Assembly (NCBI GenBank): GCA_015680685.1
Contig: MNCI01022262.1
Coordinates: forward strand, 56,829-120,828
DNA from: Gnetum montanum
Taxonomy: Eukaryota; Streptophyta; Gnetopsida; Gnetales; Gnetaceae
DNA: 64,000 bases
Reading direction: 5' to 3'
Within the stretch, counting starts at the first letter, position 1; every line of letters starts with the position of its first letter. Shown one piece after another: positions 21,680 to 32,488 of the stretch. The position numbers and the translations under genes are program-made. The notes under the pieces are model-generated. The model had not been told where the DNA came from, searched no databases, and saw only the letters and a list, made by a program, of their open reading frames with translations.

Positions 21680-22110
21680 TATCCTATGTCACTGTACACA
21701 ATGCATGGAACTCTCTTCTTCTCAATTTTGCAAAATTCATTTTCCTTGAAACTTTTCAAGGAGAGGTCTCTAATCCCCAACTATGCATCTATAGTTCTCA
21801 ACCATGCTCTTCCCATAATTATAGGAAATTTTTCTTTGCTGTTCTCCACATGGATTACCAAGACATTGATAGGATATGACCACCTACAAGTGGTCATGAT
21901 GTCTTCCACCAATTCCAAAGGAACAATGATGAATTGGTTTGTTATCTCTAGTCTGATGTTTCTCTTTTTCAAGGGAGGAAAGTTTTAGGATTTCTACCTT
22001 TCTTGCAAAATCAAGTTAACTCTAAAACCTACGTCTAAAAGAACCTTACATGGTTTATTTATAACAATTTGTAAATAGATAAGAGGACTTCCAAGATCAG
22101 ATCTCTTCCT
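21680..22110 (-). pseudogene. Retropepsin-like protease domain of El-B
   Basis: On the minus strand there is a VLLDVGFRVNLI-like segment near 22035-22000, then ITNQFIIVPLELVEDIMTT, NVLVIHVENSKEKFPIIMGR and AWLRTIDA. This is the same domain as El-A 3160-3528. The catalytic D-S/T-G appears as DVG. Pseudogene. Confidence 0.65.
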
Positions 22111-22119
22111 AGGAATCTG

Positions 22120-23100
22120 GCTAGCCTTAATCCAATCTATGACTACATGGGTCAACATGACAGTGTGCAACTAGGGAGTGCTTTAGTTTAAAGGTTGCTC
22201 GATAGACATTTAAAGAAAGGTATTAGTAGGGTTAATAGCCATAGGTATTTGTGAGGGCTTTGTGAGGCTATTAGTTTTGAAGAATGGTCTTTTGCAATGC
22301 TTGGATTTAGAACCACTCAACTGAGGAGCTGGGTATAAGTTTATGACCTATGTAGCATTCCACTACTATGGCCAGGCAAGAATCTCACCCTATATGGATG
22401 GATTTGGTGATAGAGGAGTTAAAGGTGGAGGTGCAAGAGTGGAAGAGTGTGGAGGAGGATAGTAGGAAAATCGGGACTCTCTCTTTGGTGATAGTGCTTT
22501 GCAGTATTTCAAAGGGTAATAGTGATGTGGAAAGGAAGAATGACTAGAAGAGTCATGTGGAGATATGGGTTGTTAAATGTAATACCTATATGAATTAGGC
22601 TAACGATAATAGTACTACTTCCTTGAAGGTGGCATCTCCCACAATTGTGGATGTTGCCATTGTTGATATTATGCCTAAGGTTGAGTTAATACCCCACTTA
22701 AATAGTAAGCCTATTGAGTTTACATCATTTTTAACATGTTTTTTTGTTTTCATTATCCTTCTATGTGATAATAATCCTGATAGGCATGGTCATGAACCTT
22801 GTACTTTGCATTGAGTTTGGTAATGGCCAACCTTATGAGATTGTTTAATAGCATTGCATGAATAAATTGGTCAGGAGGCAACATGATGTTATCTTTCATG
22901 TTCCTCCATTGCAAATGATCATCCTAGTGTAGGATGAAGGTGAAATTCAACATGTAGGCATCTAAATGAGTATAGAGTAGTTCGAGTCATTGGGGCACTA
23001 GTGTCTTGTGGCCTTCTTGCCTTTGATTGGATTCACCTATGAATAATGGTGGAGAGTCTTCCCTACGAAAAGAAGCCATATTAGTGATTGTGTAAAGCAA
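22120..23100 (-). pseudogene. gag remnant of El-B
   Basis: A reading frame starts at about 23080 (minus) with MASFRREDSPPLFIGES and can be followed through stops to about 22760, with LPPDQFIHAMLLNNLIRLAI near 22880. It lies where gag is expected, 130 bp after the primer-binding site. It is short and does not show the usual retrotransposon gag domain. The product is not identifiable by name. Confidence 0.4.
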
Positions 23101-23210
23101 GTGTGCATTCATTATTATTATTTATCTTAATGATTTTAATGTTAGGTTCCTTTTCAATGTCCTTAGATGATTTCACTATATTTCTATATAGCACACTTAG
23201 CTAACTAAAG

Positions 23211-23228
23211 TTCCCAACAACAACGCTA
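23211..23228 (-). other. Primer-binding site of El-B (tRNA-Asp type, decayed)
   Basis: One base inside the 5' LTR the minus strand reads TAGCGTTGTTGTTGGGAA. Against the commonly cited plant gypsy PBS TGGCGCCGTTGCCGGGGA, 12 of 18 positions match and all six differences are C>T or G>A. The reference sequence is from memory of Athila-type elements that use tRNA-Asp. The position relative to the LTR end (23230) is right. Confidence 0.6.
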
Positions 23229-23229
23229 A

Positions 23230-24066
23230 TGATGAGTGACGAGTAGTTCCTACTCTCAACCATACAAATCACAAGAGTTGCACTAGTGATTTGGTCAGAT
23301 TCCATGGACTTTAGCTCTCTAAATGCAAAATAGGCAAGGTAGTGACTTAAGGATGTGATTATTGTCTTCTTGGCTTTACTTGTGTAAGTGCAAGTGTATG
23401 GTCAAGTGTAAGCCAAGGCAAATGATTTTTATTATTTTATATTTTATCTGATTTAATCTAAGCATGAAACAAAGTAATTAATTATGAATTAATCTATTTA
23501 ACTATCTAATGCCTTAATCTACTTTCTAACATAAGCATATGGGTCCACCTTTCATGCACATCTTGAGCTCATTAAAAATACTACTAGGTTACCAAGTGTT
23601 AGGCTATGAGACAAAACAAGTGATAACACCATTGAAATTACCAAGCATTAATGATATGTCCAAGATGATCATACTTATGTGCATTAATTAACTAAAGACA
23701 TGAATGTAAAGTGCATGAATAGTAAAATGCATGAAAGTAAACATTAATCTATTCTTAAATGCTACAAGGAGTTCCAAGATTCTCATTTTATTACTAGCAC
23801 ATTAAAGTATTCAAGTACATTGATGCATGAATAAAGATCTATACAATCCTTGAATTTCTACTATGGGAACTTAGAAAATATTCTAACTTTCACATAAACA
23901 AATTTCAAGAACTTAGCTACTTTATTAAGTTAATGATGTCGTAAATGTGATGGGTACATGCATATATATAGGTACAGATAGACACTACTTTGATGCATAT
24001 CCATCAATGCATCAACCCATACATCAATGGGGATGCATTGATGTAGCCAAATGCATGATTCATTAA
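23230..24066 (-). repeat. 5' LTR of El-B
   Basis: The plus-strand view begins TGATGAG at 23230 (LTR 3' end) and runs to about 24066, 837 bp. It aligns with the truncated 3' LTR at 12856-13518. U3 (24000-24050) carries ATCAATGCATCAACCCAT and GGGGATGCATTGATGTAG palindromic pieces; a TATA-like TATATATAGG lies at 23971-23980. It ends at the primer-binding site, so its role as the 5' LTR is clear. Confidence 0.75.
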
Positions 24067-25250
24067 TACCTTTGATCACTAATGAAAAGTTATCTTCACT
24101 AATATTATCAAAAACTTTTCATGCAACTTTATTACATATTTTTTGTTCTACAAGTCTCTTTTTGACTATTGTCTTAAAGAAATTAATTATTATCTCTTGA
24201 TGGATAACTTTATTCTTAACGTCTTGATGTTCATGGATGGAGACATGTAATAAGTTCCTAATGTGCTTCACCCCTTAGCCTAGACATCAACAAGCTTTTT
24301 TAATTAATGGGAGCTTTGTAATGATCTTATCTTCTTTACCATCACAGTGCTCATTGTCAAATTTAAACCATTGAAAACTTTAACAAAAGTAAATAGGAGA
24401 TAGCCATAGGGAAATGAAGGGATGAGATGGAGTAATAATAACTTAGTGTCTATCCTTTCATTTCTTCTTAAAGTAAATATATCTAATTTACCCAACTACT
24501 CTTTGTTACCATGTCATAAATCAAACATAGTAGAGGCTAAGAGATAACATTTCTTTTTTCCTTGACTATTATTTAGTAGACAATTATGTTTGCCAAGCTA
24601 GAATATGACATCTTTAACTAGTTGACTAAAATTTTGGTGACAACAATAATGTAGGCTTTCCTTCGTTCATCATCATTCATAAAAAATTTCCTTAGCTGGT
24701 CTCTAGTAAATATAATATCTTTGACAGAAAATTCCATCTTCATCATCTAGAAGTAAAACTGCAATCTTTTTTGAAGTTTAGAGAATAGCTAGATTTTTCT
24801 AAATTGAAAAATAAACCATTCCTTATTGTATGTTCTAATAAATTTCTCCATCAACACATATTCTTGAATGTCACCAAGTCCATTCATGGTGTTAGCCCCA
24901 ATCTATCTAATTATGCTAAAAAGACACTTTGACACTAGCTTGGTGACCATGTTGAGATCAAAGAAATGATACTAGATACCAACTTCTGGAGCTAGATATA
25001 TAGTATATTCATCTATTGATAATAACAAGTAAAAAATTCTTGATTTGTTAACCATTTATTCATAATGGATAGCCATAATTAAATACATATTCATTTTCTC
25101 CTTGCTATTCTTTCTAGCTAGCTTTGATAATTCATCGTAGGGTTTCCACCATGGAAACTTGATTGTGGTGTCGATGGTGGAAATTATAATGGTATGTCTA
25201 TTTTGATATGCTCTGATGATGATCAAGATGGTGTTCAAACATCATGCTTT
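24067..25250 (-). pseudogene. Unidentified decayed coding-like stretch
   Basis: On the minus strand a frame can be followed through stops from about 25240 to 24300. Segments include FPWWKPYDELSKLARK, MNGLGDIQEYVLMEKFIRTY, EFSVKDIIFTRDQLRKFF and FPYGYLLFTFVKVFNGL. Its amino-acid composition looks protein-like, and stops fall mostly at TAG, as in the retroelements. I do not recognise the family. It lies just outside the El-B 5' LTR and could be part of another mobile element or a host pseudogene. Confidence 0.3.
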
Positions 25251-26242
25251 CTCTTTGATGATCCCCACATCTATCATTATTTTCTTTGACCACAAGTCAT
25301 TTAATTGAATAATTATGTTACAAACTACAAAAAATCTAGGGCTTAATAATTAAAAATAAATAACCATGGTTTGAGTATGCATATTTAATATATTAACTAT
25401 TTAATTAATTGAATAGCTATTGGATGCTATTATGAACAAAAAAATAATTAATTTTAACTTAAATTTCACTCAAATGAATTTATATTTTAAAAAATCTTAT
25501 TTTTCACATTATTTTTTTGTCTAAACACAACATGGAATTAGGAATAGCTCACTTGTATCTTAGGAAAGACTCTTAGCCATGCAAATTTGATTGCTAAATA
25601 ATCACTAAGTGCTTGTGCTTTGCTATGCTCTAATTTTGTAGAAATTTCGATGCATGAACAATACAAAATAAAGTTTTTTTAATTTTCTTTTATACTTATT
25701 TCTATATTTAATGCTCTCTTCAAATTTACCATTGTAGCATAATAATGGTATGAAAATATAGAATCTACTCAAACTCTTATATGATACCATGTTAAGTTTT
25801 GTGATATTATGATTAATGGGTCTAAGAAATAAATAGAAATGATTATGTAGATCATAATAATAGAAAATAATATTTAAATTATAGTAGATCAGGGAATTTA
25901 TAATATTTCAATTTTAAGTAAACTTGCACTATGAAAGATTATGAAAACAAATATAGAACCAAGCATGTTGTGCTTGTATTGGTCATTCTATCTTCAATAT
26001 TAGAATGTATAGAAATCAAATATATATATATAGTCTTGAGAGAATTGTTATGTTAATCAAGTAAATAGATACATTGAATAATTAGAGAAAATTATTAAAT
26101 AGAAATAGTGTAACTAATATTAAGAAAATATTAAATAACATGTATCTAATTACATTCACAAGAGGATGGTATGTCACATTATGATTGTGTAAATCAACAT
26201 TCAATGTTACATGATATAAATCTTATTTGACATGTTAAGCTT
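25251..26242. other. AT-rich stretch without identifiable gene
   Basis: Very AT-rich, with no ORF of note and short TA runs (26018-26030). It is the left flank of the El-E insertion and should therefore be continuous with 43919 onward. It may be part of El-C's 5' end or LTR, but no LTR ends could be recognised. Confidence 0.4.
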
Positions 26243-26247
26243 AATAC
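26243..26247 (+). other. Target-site duplication of El-E, left copy (AATAC)
   Basis: AATAC directly before the LTR start TGAAACACCG; the right copy AATAT (43914-43918) follows the second LTR. Four of five bases match and the difference is C>T. This marks the integration point. Confidence 0.65.
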
Positions 26248-26399
26248 TGAAACACCGTAGAAATTGCGAATCAGCCTAAGGCGAAGATTCACGATTTGGG
26301 CAAAAGTCTGCGACAAAAATCCAGAAGACAAAGCAAGGCAAAGAGGGACGCAGCATCAAGCTTCCAAGTTTCTTACAAATTTCAACCTTACTTTGTTTT

Positions 26400-26960
26400 C
26401 TCTCTTTACGCTACATTACGCAACATAGCGTAGTGTCGCTCAACGTAACTCTGTTTAACATAGCCCGATATCAGAAAGTAACTTACTTCGGCAAATGGGA
26501 CGAAGTTTAAGGACTAAGACTTGTTGCATATTCCACTAAGTCTTTTGTTCAGGGCTGAGTTTACGCTTCGTTACGCAGGGCAACGTAATGAACTTTGAGA
26601 AAGTCAAAGTCAGAGTCCAAAGAAGCGAAGTGGATGGATTTCTTCTTTTTTTTTGCAGATTGGTCACTTTACGCTTATTATGCTACGTAGCGTAAACAAG
26701 CGTAATTTATTGTAAAATTGACCATTTTTATGCTCTATTACGCTTTGCAGCATAAATGAGTGAAAAACAGCTTGAGCTAACTACTTTTACGCTCTATTAC
26801 ACTCCGCCATGCTATGTAGCGTAAACGAGCATAATACAGCCTAAAGTCAACTAAGGCAGTACCCGGTACGTGCCTACTATCGATACGCACAATATGCTCA
26901 TCAACGTATCGTAGCGTAATCATGAAGCGGCTTCAGCAGAAGTGGTTGACAGCATACTTT
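26400..26960 (+). repeat. TTACGC/GCGTAA inverted-repeat modules in U3 of El-E
   Basis: Five or six modules of the form TTTACGCT..ATTACGC...GCGTAA are spaced about 60-110 bp apart (near 26406, 26570, 26670, 26728, 26787 and 26913). Each can fold into a short hairpin. The 3' LTR has the same set (42465-42980) with scattered C/T differences. They occupy the U3 upstream of the TATA box, like the palindromes of family 1. Confidence 0.6.
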
Positions 26961-27085
26961 ACCCTATTTCCCAAAAATGTGATGCGACATGATCAGTTTC
27001 AACACAAAGTTTGCCAAGTCAACGGTATTTTGAAGGTTTGAGACACTTGTCATCAGGGTCTGCCTTCTCCACGCACTACCGAACC

Positions 27086-27093
27086 TATAAATA
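27086..27093 (+). promoter_or_regulatory. TATA box of El-E 5' LTR
   Basis: CCTATAAATACTCC about 840 bp into the LTR; conserved at 43147-43154 in the 3' LTR. Transcription probably starts near 27115. Confidence 0.65.
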
Positions 27094-27858
27094 CTCCAGT
27101 TTCTGAAGAAAGAAGGGATCTAGATCTTCAGTTTTTCTATGAGGACATCACCTTTGAGCAAAGACAGAAGACATTTGCTTGAGCATTGGTAGCAGGAGCA
27201 ATCAGTTCTTTGGCTAAAATACAATTCTCTCCATTGGCAATCATTGGCAGTTTTGAACAGAGACTATCGAAGACAAAGGGAGCAGATCAGAGATCGAGAG
27301 ATCGTCTGGTGCAGTCGACAAGATTTATTGATTAGAAACAGTTGATCAATAGACGTCATGGCTTGACCTTCCTTGAATCCCATCCTTGGCTTACGAGGTA
27401 GACCGAGCTTCATTCTGTACTCCTTGTTGAGCAGTTTTCTTGTTATTTTGTGTACACTTCGCACAAGATAAGCAGAGTTTGCCATTGGAACTTTATATAC
27501 AATATTCTCAGTCTTCAAGTCAAAAAATAGATCTTGGAATTGCGCATCCTTCTTAAATCCGATCCTCCTTTCCACGTTGACGTTGTCATTATTTCAATTC
27601 ATTTACATCATTTTCTACTTCTTTTACGATTCATCGAATCAAATTGTTTCACGGAATATCTATATAATACACATATTATTGTAATATTTGTCAATTTACT
27701 GATTGAGTAAGTCCCTGTCTGATCAACAAGACCATTCAAGGCACTGCGGATTCGTTTTGTCCAGCACAGCCCTCGCACGGATCCGTGGTCAAGACTGTGT
27801 ACACGAATTTTCATTTGGTAGTTTCCAGTGATCGACATTTTCCATCGTTAGAGTTTTC

Positions 27859-27877
27859 TGGCGCTAGAAGGAGGGCC
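27859..27877 (+). other. Primer-binding site of El-E
   Basis: TGGCGCTAGAAGGAGGGCC starts six bases after the LTR end. TGGCGC is the usual start of plant gypsy primer-binding sites; this version looks like those of other Tat-lineage elements. The exact tRNA is not assigned. Confidence 0.6.
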
Positions 27878-28102
27878 TAAACCTCCGATCCATATTTTAT
27901 GGGTAGCCCTGTAAGCGATCCATACCCGTGTCCATAAAAATGTAAATGTAATACCTCTAAGGAAGTTTACGAAATCGTGTGATGTAGATTGGTCATAGCA
28001 ATGATTCCTTTGGAATCCTATAGGGTAAAAAGCCCATTTATAATTCTGTTTGGCCATCGCCTTTTAGATCCTATCTTTTGTTGTCATTAACCTATCTGAG
28101 AA

Positions 28103-30540
28103 ATGGAGTCTGCATATGCAACCACTACCGCTATGATCACCACTAACTCGGGTGCCACATCCGTAAATCCCATCGCCACCACTGAACCAGCTTCTGGTGC
28201 GATAGGACCTTAGGGGCCATCGCGTCGTTCATTTAGGTTATAGGGAAAGGATCCTGCATTCACCATCGTGACTCTGGAAGAGTACAATTTCATTTGCGTC
28301 AAGATCAAGGCAAAGCTCACTCTTAGCCTAGCCGAGATTGAGGCAAAACGAAATTTTGAGCTGATCCACAGAGGGGGCCAAGATTTCACCCCTACTGCCT
28401 ATGACATTATCCCCCTGACCGAACATTATCATGAACTCCTGACCCACCTGGTTATGGCTAGGAGTCAGACTACACGGTCCATTCTAGAACCTCAAAACGG
28501 GGAAGAAGAGAAAGATGAATTCGCAGCCCAATCTGAACACATGGATTCATATCATACTCTTAGTCCCCATACATACATAAATCCCCTATTTCCTCTCATC
28601 GGAGAAGCCTCCCATCTCAACTCAGTCATGACTACACAAGCCCATATTCCTATCATCTCGTAGGCCATTACACAACCCTCAGTCTTGCAAGTACAAATAC
28701 CATCTCAAAATAACATGGGGACAGTCTCATTGCCACGTGTAATCAGTATTCCGTCGGTGGTACCTACGTCTACCGCACCTCATTTCATTCTCCACATGCA
28801 ACCTCATACCACACCTATAACCTACCCGGTGCAAAATCCAGTACAACCCATTGTAAGATAATAGATCGCAAACATTGTTCAATCACAACAATCCATTCAA
28901 CAACCCACAGCTGGTCAGTGGATCCCGCCTATTTCACATAATCAATCTGCGTTATATGGTGTGCAACCCTTAGCCACACCTACCACACATGTCCCGCATA
29001 TAAATGCATAATACCCTTACAATTTCCATCCTGCACATCAGGCGGCGGCCAATTTCTCTGCTCAGCTTGGTGGGTGGTGGTTTTCATAGGTAGCTTCGTC
29101 CGTGGGGATAGTCCCTGTAGCACCACCTGTTAGTCAAACCATCGTTCCATTCCCATTACTTGGCACTGCTCTTTCAATCCAACCCCCTGCTCCTCCTATG
29201 CAGACTTCTTCATCACCAAGTCTAGATCAAGCTTTTTCACTTATTCAGACCCTCATCGAGGAGGTTAGGCGCCTTAAATCTGCTGGCTTTAATACGATAC
29301 AAATCATGGATTTCTACCAGGATGATCCTATCATCCCAATGGTTCCTATGCTATCGTTGCCTCCAGGGATGTCGTTGCCCCATTTTTCTAAATATAATGG
29401 GGAAGGAGATCCCAATGCTCACCTTGTTACCTTTAGGTCTGAATCCTTGTTATTGTAGCAATGGCCTCATACAATTATCTATGTCTTTGCAATGTCTCTG
29501 GTAGGGAAAGCTTTGGACTGGTATCGAGCGCTCCCTCGCTCTTCCATCTCAACCTTGGAAGAGCTCCTAACACAATTCGTGACTCTCTTTAAGTACAATT
29601 TAAAGCCAGAAGTCACGCTAGACAAACTCATGAGAGTGAAGCAAGACCCACTTGAACTAGTCCAGAAGTTTATACAGCGATGGAGCGCTACTTTGAATGA
29701 TATCCGTGAGCCTGTCGTGAAAGCCCATCTGCTAGCTATTTTCAAAGGAGCAGTTAACGACTTCATCAAGTCTAAACTGTATTACCTTGCCCCTAGCTCT
29801 TTGAGTCAAGCTTTCGCCCAAACCAGGAGCATCTAAGATGCTGCTGAGGCTAAAAAAGACCTGGCATATGTGGCCTATAAAAATGCCAATAATAAGGGTA
29901 AAGAAAAGGGTAAAGCAACAATGATGATAGTAGCTACACTGGCTGAGGGTGCTAAAAACAAGAATAATAAGAAGGCACCCACAGCGTCTGCTGAGACCAC
30001 GGCTAGTGCAAGCAACACTGGCCAAGACACATCTGCCCCTGAAAAGCCCCCCTAGCCAAAGCCAAATTTTGAGCGTAAAGATCGCTCAAAATATACAGAA
30101 AGCTCAAAATATTGAAATAGTTATTAGGGGTAGGATATATTCAGAATAAAAAAGTATTCGAAGAAGCTCTATAGCGTCACAGGTGTCATTGTGAATTGCT
30201 GAAGAATCCTTCTTTAACCCTACCTAATGAACCACCAGTTCTGAAGTCTTTTAGGCTGGACCATTTTTGTGACTACCATAAGTTGTGTGGTCACGATACC
30301 GATTACTGCTAGGCGTTGAAGGACGACATTCAATGCATGATTGATGATGGTTCTCTGAAACTAGACAGCAGTAGTCCAACACGTCACAAAAACCAGGCGT
30401 TGCATGTGTACAAGGACCCGTTAAATGCAAATAATGCACCGTACACTATCAACGTGGTAAGTACAGACGGTGAAGGGAAGGTACCACCTAAACAACCCTT
30501 TGTTTTACGCGTGCCTACCAATTCACCCTAGGGGGCCAAT
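28103..30540 (+). pseudogene. gag of El-E
   Basis: One frame runs from the ATG at 28103 (MESAYATTTA) to about 30055, interrupted by about ten stops, mostly TAG. The N-terminal 330 codons are Pro/Thr/Gln-rich linker. The retrotransposon gag core follows at about 29360-29830 (LPHFSKYNGEGDPNAHL, GKALDWYRALPRSSI, LMRVKQDPLELVQKFIQRW, KAHLLAIFKG). After a frameshift near 30060-30200, FCDYHKLCGHDTDYC (about 30266-30310) gives a CX2H...GHX4C zinc-knuckle-like motif. The C-terminal part is Lys/Pro-rich. Gag forms the particle and binds RNA. Confidence 0.8.
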
Positions 30541-31100
30541 TCTTCATCAGCAGTTAGCGGCGTCTCGAGGCCACCCTTCGTTATTCGGGTGCCCTCTCCA
30601 ACCATAACCCGGTCTCACGTTAATGATAAAGCCACGACCACATCCGTGCCCACTCCTAAGGTGCCTTTTATCCTTAGGGTACCAAAACCATTGGTTGGCC
30701 CTTTTACGCAGGGGCAAGCTTCTAACCAAAACCACTGGCTGCCCCTTTTACACAGGGGAAAGCTTCTAACCAAAACCATCAATCGCCACCCAATAAAAAA
30801 AAGGAAGGAGATGCGTTAATTAATGCCACCAAAAACCACTCTACCCTAGGCTTCGCCAAGCCTAGGCCCCTGGCCTCTATCCATGCACCTACGCCTTATG
30901 GGCAAGACAAGGATACATAAAAACAGCCACCTCCCCTCGGCAGGAAGAAGCACAATCCTCTGACTAACATTGTTCCGCCTCGGGAGATTCGTCTCTTAGG
31001 GCGAATGGAAGAAGACAGAGGGAATAAGAAACCTAGCCAAGAACAGGACCTCCTTGATGCATTTACGTAAGTCAAGCAGGCTCTGAAATAGAAGAACACA
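30541..31100 (+). other. Gag-protease linker of El-E
   Basis: Encodes a low-complexity Pro/Thr/Lys-rich stretch with repeated peptide motifs (PFVLRVP, PPFVIRVP and PFILRVPKP). A short repeat at 30690-30780 holds two GGGGCAAGCTTCTAACCAAA-like units. It contains stops and small frameshifts. Confidence 0.5.
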
Positions 31101-31931
31101 ATGCTGAGTCTCTATGACTTGCTTATGACATCTCAAAAACACCATGAGGCTATGGTCTGTATGCTGACATCCATACTTGTGGATGAAGGCTTACCAACGG
31201 AAGAGGAAGCAATACATGCTGTCATACTTCCTCCTAAAGCTGAGAAACCTAAACTAAACCCTTTGACCTTTTACAATAAATCCGTCAAAGATGATCCCGA
31301 GAAAGGTCAAGTGACGATAGAACCCATGTTCAACACCATCCGAGTTGGTCAACATCGGATCCGGAGGGTGCACGTTGACGATGGCACGGCTACGAATGTC
31401 ATCCCTTATCCTATAGTGGATAAGTTGGGCCTGGTCAACCAGATCAATCCTACAAAAACATCATGCCTAAAGTCGTTCAACGGGGCATGAGTTCAAGTCA
31501 AGGGGATGGTGCATATCGATTTTGTGGTAGGAGACCAATTCCCAATAGACGCCACATTTCTCGTTGTCGAGGAGATGCTCGGTTTCAGCCTGATTCTACG
31601 GAGGTACTGGCTGGCCCAACTGAGGGCATTTTCGTCACCAATACACTAAGAGATACACCTCTCTTATGCAGGGGGAGAGGTAGTAATACACGGTGATGAA
31701 ATAACTTCTAGGACTATCAATAACATCGAAGAAGAACAGGGTTCAGACATTGAGATGCCTGAAGACCAAACCCATGTCCAAATCTCCAAACAAGTCAAAA
31801 TAAAGGATGATAGCCTAGCCTAGGCCGACTTACCATTTCAGGGAGGAGAGGATGATGTGGAAGAGTCAGGCCATAAACCTCCTCGCCCTTATGCACCACT
31901 AAATGTAAAAGCCATTAAGAAGCAATTGCGG
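31101..31931 (+). pseudogene. Retropepsin domain of El-E
   Basis: The segment VGQHRIRRVHVDDGTATNVI contains the catalytic triplet as DDG. It is followed by FVVGDQFPIDATFLVVEEM in a shifted frame after a TGA at 31488. The frame is then Glu/Asp-rich to about 31931. VHVDDGTATNVIP is the usual Tat-type protease context (VLVDGGSSADIL). A possible donor CGG|GTTAAC at 31931/31932 would join in phase to the RT exon. Confidence 0.7.
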
Positions 31932-32174
31932 GTTAACGATTGATCTGAGTGGTATTTACGCGCATCATTACACTTTTACTAGTTTTCCACTTATGCTTAT
32001 TATATTTGATTGTTAGTTTTCTTTAATATACATACATATTTACGCTTTCTATCCATTATGCTATTTATATTCTCCATTTTTTATGCCATTTACGCTTCTT
32101 GACTTCTATTAGTCATATTCGCACAATTACGCAGATATGTACATTCTTATCAATTACACTCCCAGACATGCGCC

Positions 32175-32290
32175 ATGGCTCGCAATGGCCTAAAACTAGT
32201 AAAGGTCTGCAATGGCCTAAAACTAGCAAATTCATTCATTTATATCTTACGCAAACGCTATGTGATGACCCACGATGGCCTTAAACTAGC
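32175..32290 (+). repeat. Outlying copies of the AAAACTRGCA minisatellite unit
   Basis: Three units, GCAATGGCCTAAAACTAG twice and CGATGGCCTTAAACTAGC, about 18-60 bp apart. They resemble the unit of the array at 40545-41110. Another single unit is near 36810-36835 (GGTCCAAAACGACC, then TTAAACTA). They flank the antisense gene inside the intron. Confidence 0.5.
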
Positions 32291-32488
32291 TACTCCATTC
32301 TACAGTCATAATAATGCAACCTATCCAAAGTCTTTAACAATTTTCTTTACGCTTTGTATAAATGAAGACATAAAGTTAAACATAACATAAATTAAAAAAA
32401 AACCATAAACAAAACCTCATGAGTAATCTTGCCAACATTCATATTGCCATCGTTCAAGTTCATCAATAAAATCATGCGTAAATCACAA

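Larger units (their letters stand above)
13519..23229 (-). mobile_element. El-B: internal region of an Athila-like element
   Basis: Minus-strand order from 23229 downwards: primer-binding site, short gag remnant, protease, RT, RNase H, integrase, spacer with conserved block, internal promoter, 5'-UTR intron, 3' ORF, purine tract (13519-13530). Both LTRs are present, 5' LTR 23230-24066 and truncated 3' LTR 12856-13518, and they are clearly of one subfamily. Coding parts contain many TAG stops. It is inverted relative to El-A and joined to it tail to tail. Confidence 0.8.
26248..27852 (+). repeat. 5' LTR of El-E
   Basis: Starts TGAAACACCG and ends CGTTAGA (CGTTACA in the partner), 1605 bp, the same length as the 3' LTR. 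U3 carries several copies of an inverted module built on TTTACGC and GCGTAA (26406-26960). A TATAAATA box is at 27086-27093. A long antisense open frame is present near 27264-27575 in both LTRs. Confidence 0.85.

Noticed and set aside
29479-30025. Minus-strand frames of about 97 codons over gag of El-E
   Set aside because: They lie opposite the clear gag core (GKALDWYRALPR) and have no similarity to known proteins.
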